From Prorocentrum cordatum (taxonomy: Eukaryota; Sar; Dinophyceae; Prorocentrales; Prorocentraceae), in NCBI GenBank assembly GCA_963575745.1, contig CAUYUJ010003907.1, positions 7,501 through 35,000 of the forward strand: 27,500 nucleotides of DNA, given 5' to 3'. The position numbers and the translations under genes were made by a program. Under the pieces are notes generated by a model, which was not told the origin of the DNA, did not search any database, and was given only the letters and a program-made list of their open reading frames with translations. Positions 22,055-27,500 of the stretch are shown here, one piece after another. Within the stretch, counting starts at the first letter, position 1, and every line of letters starts with the position of its first letter.

Positions 22055-22391
22055 CAGGGACACGCAAACAAAAACACACAAATCACAGGGTCCCCTTACT
22101 CCAGATTTCGTAATAAAAGGGAGGGGGTCTCATTTCGGGGGGGGTCTCTTCCAGGCTATCTTGGAGGGCCTGGGAGGGTCTGGGGACGATGTTTTGGAGG
22201 GTTCTCCCACGGGGGGGGGGTCTGAAATGGCTTGTCTTGGAGGGTCCAGACTCCCTCCCTTGTATTACGAAATCTGGAGTATATTTCCCCATATTTTCTG
22301 GGCTCTTGTCTTCCCCCCCACTTCCCACATGTTCCTACATATTTTCTGGGGAGCCGACGATCAATTGTGTCTGTGTGCTTTTCCCCTCCTG
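22055..22391 (+). repeat. Dispersed repeat (CCCCCCACTTCCC), copy 3, split by a nested element
   Basis: CAGGGACACGCAAACAAAAA and CACACAAATCACAGGGTCCC lead to a TA, a 181-bp insertion, and then TATTTCCCCATATTTTCTGG, CTTCCCCCCCACTTCCC and TTGTGTCTGTGTGC. Removing the insert aligns it with 11560-11735 and 7889-8043. Confidence 0.75.
22099..22279. mobile_element. 181-bp TA-flanked element (CTCCAGATTTCGTAATA)
   Basis: CTCCAGATTTCGTAATA and AAGGGAGGGGGTC at the left face GACTCCCTCCCTT and TATTACGAAATCTGGAG at the right. TA at 22097-22098 and 22280-22281. The paralogous repeat at about 11607-11623 (CCCCTATATTTTCCC) is the empty site. Non-coding and GT-rich inside. Confidence 0.87.
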
Positions 22392-22421
22392 AACTCTGGC
22401 TGCTTCGCGCGCGCAGGGCCT

Positions 22422-22640
22422 TGGAGTCCCGGAGCGGTGCGGTGACGGACCGTGCGGTGACCTCGAAATCCCCCAAGAGACCTCACCGCACGGTCCGTCA
22501 CCGCACGGTCAGGGGACCCCGGAGGCCCCCGTCGCCCGAGACGTCCTCGGAGAACGACCCGAGTCCCAAAACCGTGCGGTGACCCCGGATCCCCGCCGAC
22601 TCACCGCACGGTGTGGTCGCCACCCCGTTTGGTGGGGTCC
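22422..22640 (+). mobile_element. GTGCGGTGA-family TIR element, copy 2
   Basis: GGAGTCCCGGAGCGGTGCGG, repeated ACCGTGCGGTGA and TCACCGCACGGTC in both orientations, ending CGCACGGTGTGGTCGCCACC and CCGTTTGG. It is collinear with 14039-14255 and retains CpGs lost there. Confidence 0.77.
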
Positions 22641-22761
22641 CTCGAAGGGCGGTCCCTGGGCGAAAAACCACCCGGGGGGAAAGGCCTGGAAAGAGCGGGC
22701 GCTCCAGGAACGCCCTGCAAGGCTTGGCCCCTCGTCTTCGATTCGGCATCGACGGCGTCAC

Positions 22762-22984
22762 CTGAATGCCCGCGCAAAGTGAGGCTGGCCGAGCAAAAAC
22801 CGTGGCCTGCAGCGCCGAACAGCTCCAGCTCCACGACTTGCTGCACGTCGCCCACGAGCGACAAGGCGTCGAACGTGAGGGACACCTCGCGGCAAGGGCG
22901 GCCGTGAGTCGCGGACAACAGAGAGATCGTGGCCGCGGTAACAAGCACAACCCGACGGGCGATCACCGTCGCCGTACAATCGAC
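22762..22984 (-). CDS. Candidate first coding exon with signal-peptide-like segment
   Basis: On the minus strand a frame reads VIARRVVLVTAATISLLSAT and HGRPCREVSLTFDALSLVGD, then VQQVVELELFGAAGHGFCSA and SLTLRGHS, ending at a donor CATTCAG|GTGACG (22762/22761). Arg-Arg, about 15 hydrophobic residues, then a polar segment fit a secretory signal. The alternating hydrophobic pattern afterwards suggests beta strands. The only nearby ATG (22987-22985) is in another frame, giving MSIVRRR and a stop, so the start is either an upstream exon, the GTG at 22966, or lost by a one-base change. No family is recognised. Confidence 0.42.
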
Positions 22985-23073
22985 ATGTGGCCACGCTTTT
23001 TAAGTCCGCGGGCGCCAGGGTGTGCGAGACGGTCAGGCGTCAGACGAAGCGAGCGGTGGGCTGCACTGGAAAC

Positions 23074-23269
23074 TCGGGTCGGGCGAAAAGGGGGGGATAG
23101 CAAAGGGGGGGTTTGAGAATCAGCTCACGTAGCTGATTTTCCCAGCGCCTCCCGGCGCTGGAGGCGGCTATGTATCGAGGAATGGGCTCCTCGGTGGGGT
23201 CGAAACCAGCAGCATGCAGCAAATGCCGTACCCCCCCCTTTCCCAATCCCCCCCTTTCGTCCGGCCCGA
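23074..23269. mobile_element. TCGGGCC-family TIR element with 5-bp duplication, copy 2
   Basis: TCGGGTCGGGCGAAAAGGGG at the left, CCCCTTTCGTCCGGCCCGA at the right, flanked by GAAAC at 23069-23073 and 23270-23274. The centre matches 7253-7446 (CAGCTCACGTAGCTGATTTT, GCGCCTCCCGGCGCT). Confidence 0.87.
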
Positions 23270-23335
23270 GAAACGAATGAAAACACGAACAGGAAAGAGA
23301 AAAGAAACCAAACTGAGGAACACAGGGGCCCTATC

Positions 23336-23545
23336 AGACCGTGAAGGCTGGCGCGGGAGCGCCGAGGAGGCACACGCAGCTGCGCCCAAGCAGCGGGGCC
23401 GCCAACTTGAGACGGATGACCTCGTGGGTGCCGAAGCACGGCGGGCCCCGGGGTCAGGGGATAGCGCACCAAAACAACGGTCCGACAAAAACAACTGCAC
23501 CTGGAACGGGAATCATGCATGCCAAATGGCTGGAAAAAAACACTA
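23336..23545 (+). CDS. Coding-like fragment, Ala/Glu/Arg-rich
   Basis: The frame reads DREGWRGSAEEAHAAAPKQR, GRQLETDDLVGAEARRAPGS and GDSAPKQRSDKNN, then NCTWNGNHACQMAGKKH and TAG. Many codons start with a purine and end in G or C. It is hydrophilic and probably disordered or helical. It lies 66 bp after the 5-bp-duplication element. No family is recognised; another plus frame and two minus frames are also open. Confidence 0.3.
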
Positions 23546-23772
23546 GGTGCACCGTGGAAACGGAGATGACGCCGAAAAGCGTCGACCGATAGAAGCCAGA
23601 TTTGTAGGGGAATCTGAAGGAGGCTGGACGAAAAGACTGGGTACAACGCCAAGCATGGGCGTGTGGTTGGATGCGCTCCCAACGAAAATCGACGAACAGC
23701 GACACACCCGCACAATAAGGCCGTGTGGAGAACGACCTTGTACACGTCGGTCGGAAGAAGTAGGTAAAGACA
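23546..23772. other. Moderate-GC stretch, no supported gene
   Basis: Frames on both strands are partly open but none has a convincing start, splice border or motif. No repeat partner is visible in the window. Confidence 0.4.
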
Positions 23773-23892
23773 TGAAGTAGGAGGGCGGATATAGTAGATT
23801 GGGTCCAGACCCTCCCGGAGGACAACAGAACACAGCAAAAGCATGCCGATTCTTGAAGTAGGAAGGCGTTTGAAGTAGATTGGGATCTGGGA
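23773..23892 (+). repeat. Direct repeat pair (GAAGTAGGARGGCG...GTAGATTGGG)
   Basis: ATGAAGTAGGAGGGCGGATA and GTAGATTGGGTCC at 23771-23808, then TTGAAGTAGGAAGGCGTTTG and GTAGATTGGGATC at 23854-23888, 82 bp apart. Confidence 0.75.
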
Positions 23893-23927
23893 ATCCAAAA
23901 ATACCTACTTTCAACGATCGGGGATCT

Positions 23928-24150
23928 TCTGACCCGGGTCAATCCAGACCCGGGTCAGCAGGAAACCAAAAACTGCAATGCAGGAAAAAAAAACTGCAAC
24001 GCAGATCTTCGCAAACCCGGGTCAGCCAATAGGCGCGGCCGCCTCGCGGCCACGAGCGGCTCCCTAACCCGGGTCAGCCAGAGGGGGTCTTTGCAGGATC
24101 CTGCAGGATCTGGCGCCCTGGCTGACCCCCGTTTGCACTGACCCCCGTCT
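23928..24150 (+). repeat. Cluster of ACCCGGGTCAGCCA boxes
   Basis: GACCCGGGTCA at about 23932 and 23949, AACCCGGGTCAGCCA at about 24015 and 24067, plus inverted GGCTGACCCCCG near 24120. A further GACCCGGGTCAGCCAGG lies at 18711. GACCCGGGTC is palindromic. Also inside: ACTGCAATGCAGG / ACTGCAACGCAG and GCAGGATCCTGCAGGATC. Confidence 0.7.
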
Positions 24151-24172
24151 CGAGGCTCCCGAAACGACCGGC

Positions 24173-24328
24173 GTGTGCCTGAACCGGGAAGCCGCCCCTC
24201 AGAACGGACGCGCAGCCAGAGGCCGGGCGTGGGCCGAGGGGGCGAGGCGGCCCTTCAACTGGGGACGCGAGGCAGCGGATCCCGCAAGGATCCCCTGCCG
24301 AAAAGCACGAGAGGGACCCCTGCCTCGT
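24173..24328 (+). CDS. Coding-like fragment next to a transposon
   Basis: The frame reads CLNREAAPQNGRAARGRAWA, EGARRPFNWGREAADPARIP and CRKAREGPLPR up to the TIR element at 24329. Third positions are G/C-rich early on. 90 bp after that element, a second short piece (LAEHDAQHGPPGGHGGSAVA) lies between two elements. No ATG-supported start or family. Confidence 0.22.
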
Positions 24329-24538
24329 GTCGGGCGTGCCCCCCTACAGGGGGATCTTCGACGAAAAAAAAATAAAACATACCCCAAAAATCATCAACAC
24401 AAATACCACAAAAATGCTCCCAAAATAGTCTGGGAGGTATTTTTTTGCGTATCTGTTTTTTGCCTTTTGGAACGATTTTAGGGGTATTTTCATTGTTTCG
24501 TCGAAAATCCTCCTGTATGGGGGACACGCCCGACATAA
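24329..24538. mobile_element. GTCGGGC-family TIR element, copy 3
   Basis: GTCGGGCGTGCCCCCCTACA and GGGGGATCTTCGACGAAAAA face TTTCGTCGAAAATCCTCCTG, TATGGGGGACACGCCCGACA and TAA. 210 bp. CCTCG occurs on both sides, not a clean duplication. Confidence 0.85.
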
Positions 24539-24636
24539 CCCTCGCCGAACACGACGCGCAACACGGGCCGCCTGGAGGGCACGGGGGGAGCGCCGTGGCG
24601 GGGCGTCCAGGGGAGGAGGGGAAGAGGAGGCCAGTG

Positions 24637-24833
24637 TTAAGTGGGGCGTGTCCCCCTACAGGGGGATTTTCGACGAAAAATGAAAAATACCCCAAAAAAA
24701 TACGCCAAGAAGGTCTAAAAATAGTTAAAAAAAATAATCCCCAAAACCATTTTTGAACTATTGTTTGACTATTTTGGGGGTATTTTTTATTTCTCGTCGA
24801 AAACCCCTTTGTATGGGGACAGGCCCGACGTAA
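24637..24833. mobile_element. GTCGGGC-family TIR element, copy 4, with exact 8-bp duplication
   Basis: Begins TTAAGTGGGGCGTGTCCCCC and ends GGGGACAGGCCCGACGTAA. The flanks GGCCAGTG (24629-24636 and 24834-24841) are identical. This defines the family's true ends as TTAAGTSGGGC and its target duplication as 8 bp, which separates it from the TA and 5-bp families. An 8-bp duplication is seen in hAT- and P-type elements, but the termini do not identify the superfamily. Confidence 0.9.
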
Positions 24834-24841
24834 GGCCAGTG

Positions 24842-25611
24842 GGTGGCTGCTACGGGGGGCCTGCCATTGCTGCACTGCTGCAAGCAGCTGCGGGCATCTC
24901 CTGCACGCCGGGACGCGGCAGAAGGCCTCAGCTGACGTGGTGCAAGCCGTTGTTGCCACCGCCGCGCGCTACAGACTGAAAGATTCCTACCGTCAACTCG
25001 GCAGCATTTCTTCAAGCCGCGCTCCCCGGACCTTCTTCAGGCCTGCCAGTGCGAGAGCGTCAAATGTGATCGCCTGCCTCTCCTCCCCGGCGGGGCGCTA
25101 CGCCCCCCCTCCCGACCTCCTGCCTCTCTGGGGTGCCCCCTGGGCTGTGCAGATCCGCCGCCTGCCGAGGTCCCCGGAGATGGCTCCCCTGGTCGGAGGT
25201 CATGGACACATCCCCGCCTCGAAAAGTTGTACCTGTGGGGCCCTCGCCAACGTCAGCGAGGCCGAAACCTGTGGCTTGCAAAGGGTGTGGTCTGCCACCC
25301 GCCCCCTGGGCGGCGGGCGAGGACCCCGACAGGGTTCCTTCGCCGCGCCCCGAAGTGGCCCGACGAGGGCAACGCGGTACCCCCCAAGCCCCAACGGCGC
25401 AGATCGCAAACCACACACCCCAGCGTTGTATGCGGGCAAGACTTGTGTCCACATCAACTGCAACTTGGGGTCCCCGGCGCCCTTCCCCATAGACTGGAAG
25501 CGCACTGGACATGAACAAAAGTCTGTCCTCATTGAGGTTCGATTTGTGTATCCATATCCAGTGCGCCCCGGACTCATGGCGCTCCTTCCAAGAAAGTCCC
25601 AGAGGCACTGG
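24842..25611 (+). CDS. Long unique GC-rich stretch with an open frame, unsure
   Basis: One plus frame is open from about 24828 to a TGA at 25654-25656. It includes QKASADVVQAVVATAARYRL, KDSYRQLGSISSSRAPRTFF and KTCVHINCNLGSPAP. The first third looks most protein-like. A minus frame (25608 to 25060) and a second plus frame are open too, so openness reflects composition. This is the longest non-repetitive stretch in the window. GCGCACTGGA / TCCAGTGCGC at 25500-25566 is an inverted pair. No family is recognised. Confidence 0.22.
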
Positions 25612-25832
25612 TCGGGCGTTGGCGGGACTTGGTTGAATGGGACTTGGTTTAAATGATGTGTACTGGGGGACGCCCCACCCCCATTCCGCTAACCGGAACT
25701 GCCGTCAACAGAAAAACTCCAGCTGCGACAGACCTTGTTTCAGTGAGCCCAGTTCATATGTTGGGCTTCGGGGCCGAATCACTGACCAGCTCCCCTTTAC
25801 TGGGGTCCTGGCTACACTCGGGGGCGTCCAAG
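25612..25832 (+). repeat. Dispersed repeat (CTAACCGGAACTGCCGTCA), copy 2
   Basis: GGGACTTGGTTTAAATGATG, CTAACCGGAACTGCCGTCAA and TTACTGGGGTCCTGGCTACA parallel 2441-2660. Confidence 0.6.
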
Positions 25833-25905
25833 AAAGGGGCGGCGCAAATCATGGCTGGCGGCATGTGCGCGGCCCAGAGATGACGGTGCCCACGTGTCGA
25901 TGATG

Positions 25906-26235
25906 AAGGTTTTGGAAGGACTTCGGCATGCGAGCGCGGCCGACGCGCGCGAGTGGACCGCATAGTGTCATTTGAAGAGAAAAGTGCTCGCCACCCCCGT
26001 ACGCGGGCAAAGGCATTCGATGCAATTGTTGATAACCTAAGGTTCTTCTGGGGACTTCACAAGAGCGCGCGCAGATTTTCTTGGTTGAAGCATCATGATG
26101 GAACACGCTTTGTTGTTTTTACATGTGCTCGGGGTGTTCGAACTCGCATTCCGTACGAACCGTACGGTTGTTGAAGGATATTGGCATGCGCGCGCGACGA
26201 CGCGCGCGTGTGCACTTCGCAACACGTTGTGCAAG
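25906..26235 (+). repeat. Dispersed repeat (GAAGGAYTTCGGCATGCG), copies 1 and 2
   Basis: GGTTTTGGAAGGACTTCGGC and GACGCGCGCGAG at 25906-25955, and GTTGTTGAAGGATATTGGCA with GCGCGCGCGACGACGCGCGC at 26167-26210, match 27346-27395. The frame between them (25953-26174) reads SFEEKSARHPRTRAKAFDAI and NLRFFWGLHKSARRF and looks protein-like, but it lies within repeat sequence also found near 27250. Confidence 0.6.
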
Positions 26236-26239
26236 ATAT

Positions 26240-26445
26240 CCCTTTGCCGATGGATGATTTCAGATGAACAAATGTGCGCGCATAGTGTTGTGTTGCAGAG
26301 GGTGGTGCTTGGGGGTTGCTCCCAGCGGGGCTGCGGTGGTATGAGCTCAGATCTAACGAACGATGGGGCAGAACCACATGTAAACTGCACACACCCCAAC
26401 GGGGGAACGATGATCCCAGCCTCGGGGTGGTGGTGGGTCCTCATT
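26240..26445. other. Spacer with an open frame, no supported gene
   Basis: A plus frame includes GGCSQRGCGGMSSDLTNDGA and EPHVNCTHPNGGTMIPASG, which is not repetitive, but nothing supports a start, splice border or family. Confidence 0.3.
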
Positions 26446-26449
26446 CCTT

Positions 26450-26690
26450 TTTACCAGAAAATAATCGAGATATGCTGTGCAATATATGTTCTGCATTCTA
26501 TGTTGTGCCACCTGTGTTGTGCGACCTCTGTGGTGCAGTAGATGCTGCGCGATTTTTTTTATAGTACAGCACATGTGGATATATTGTGTAATACACTACA
26601 CGTGGTGCAATCTATTAGCAATCCACTCTGCTGAACTTGAAGTCGTCATCTCCACTGCTCGCGCAAACATCCCACCCACCCACCCGCAAC
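26450..26690 (+). repeat. AT-richer TGTGCAATATRT degenerate repeat
   Basis: Words such as GCTGTGCAATATATGTTCTG, TGTTGTGCCACCTGTG and TTGTGTAATACACTACACG recur at roughly 18-20 bp. This is the most AT-rich part of the window. Confidence 0.55.
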
Positions 26691-26707
26691 TTGGTTTGCA
26701 AAACATC

Positions 26708-27247
26708 TTAATGCCGACTACGACGACACCGACGACAACGACTACGACGACGACGTCTCCGACGACTTCGACGACGACAACGACGCCGACGCCGACGACG
26801 ACGAAGACGACGACGAGGACGACGCCAACGAACGCGACGACGAGGGAGGAGGAAGGACGACGACGGCGACAACGACGACAACGACGACAACGACGAGGGA
26901 GGAGGGAGGACGGCGACGACGCGAACGACGAAGAAGGAGGAAGGACGGCGACGACGACGACAACGACGAGGGATGAGGGAAGACGACGACGACAACGACG
27001 AGGGAGGAGGGAAGACGACGACGACGGCGACGAAATAGGAGGGACGACGACGAGACGCCGACGACGGACGACGACGACGACGAGGGAGGAAGAGGAAGGA
27101 CGACCACGGCGACAACGACGACGGAAACGACCACGACGCCAAAGAGGACGACGACGACGAACACGAGGAAGGACAGAGGACGACGTAGGCGACGACGACG
27201 ACGACGACGCGGGAGGAGGGAGGACGGCGACGACGACGACGACGACG
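26708..27247 (+). repeat. (CGA)n / GACGACGACAACGACG tract
   Basis: About 540 bp of CGACGACAACGACGA with interspersed GGGAGGAGGAAGGACG. All frames are open on both strands as Thr/Arg/Asp or Ser/Val/Pro repeats. A higher-order unit (GACAACGACGAGGGAGGAGG with GACG spacers) recurs about every 55-70 bp. Not a gene. Confidence 0.95.
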
Positions 27248-27249
27248 CA

Positions 27250-27480
27250 AGAGCGCGCGCGCACGCTTTTGTTGAAATCCGTGTTGCGAAACCTTGGGTT
27301 TTTGTAGGTTTTTTGGACACACGATTTTGAAATCCTTCCGAAACCGACGGGTTTTGAAGGATTTCGGCATACGCCCGCGACGACGCGCGCGTCTGCACTT
27401 CGTCCCATTTTTTGCAAAGGATTCTCGCGACGGCACACGCGCAAGGGCGTTCGACTGATTTCGACATGCGCGCGCGAAGC
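27250..27480 (+). repeat. Dispersed repeat (GAAGGATTTCGGCATACG), copy 3
   Basis: AAGAGCGCGCGCGCACGCTT, then GAAATCCTTCCGAAACCGAC with GGGTTTTGAAGGATTTCGGC (an inverted pair GAAATCCTTC / GAAGGATTTC), GCGACGACGCGCGCGTCTGC and a closing GCGACGGCACACGCGCAAGG block. It parallels 26063-26235. Confidence 0.65.
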
Positions 27481-27500
27481 CCGTTTGGTAGCATGTTGTG

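Noticed and set aside
25953-26174. Protein-like frame SFEEKSARHPRTRAKAFDAI
   Set aside because: Much of it lies in a dispersed repeat whose other copy near 27250 is not open in the same way. Kept only as a note under the repeat.
26477-27494. Long Thr/Arg/Asp- or Ser/Val-rich frames of 240-280 codons
   Set aside because: They translate a CGA-type tract, which is open in all six frames.

Overview
This window looks like intergenic or intronic DNA from a large, GC-rich nuclear eukaryotic genome. It has no compact operon-like genes, long simple-sequence tracts, and nested insertions of short non-autonomous transposons with terminal inverted repeats (TIRs). CpG is abundant overall, but some repeat copies differ from their relatives mainly by C-to-T and G-to-A changes, which fits cytosine methylation. 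No rRNA, tRNA, CRISPR array or phage/plasmid gene is visible. I favour a GC-rich protist, with a dinoflagellate as a guess only. No spliced-leader sequence or diagnostic gene was seen.

Layout. 1-5.6 kb: four transposon families nested in one another, two purine/pyrimidine tracts, and coding-like fragments, the best at 4981-5209. 5.7-11.4 kb: four blocks of a degenerate proline-rich-type satellite, a 296-bp tandem duplication, a 600-bp microsatellite, a CCTTAGGATTCC satellite, an 840-bp CAGCCT array and a 73-bp minisatellite. 11.5-16.9 kb: dispersed repeats, an 18-bp minisatellite, a strand-switching purine tract and short coding-like exons. 16.9-18.8 kb: the most coherent coding region, broken by stops, a tandem duplication and two insertions. 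18.8-21.7 kb: hairpin elements, a nested element, an open frame running into a TTGCGC satellite, and more elements. 22-25 kb: a nested element with a recognisable empty site, a minus-strand exon encoding a signal-peptide-like segment, and two copies of an element whose last copy has an exact 8-bp target duplication. 25.6-27.5 kb: dispersed repeats, an AT-richer degenerate repeat and a CGA-type tract.

The main biology is the transposon community. Several TIR families (175 bp, 152-164 bp, 173 bp, 181 bp, 211 bp) are flanked by TA, as expected for Tc1/mariner-type transposition. Other families have 5-bp or 8-bp target duplications. Two different TA elements sit at the same TA of the TIR of a third family, one copy in each arm. 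No transposase was found, so all must be mobilised in trans. Coding calls rest on open frame, G/C-rich third positions, amino-acid composition and splice-like borders. None matched a protein family I can name, so they carry low confidence.
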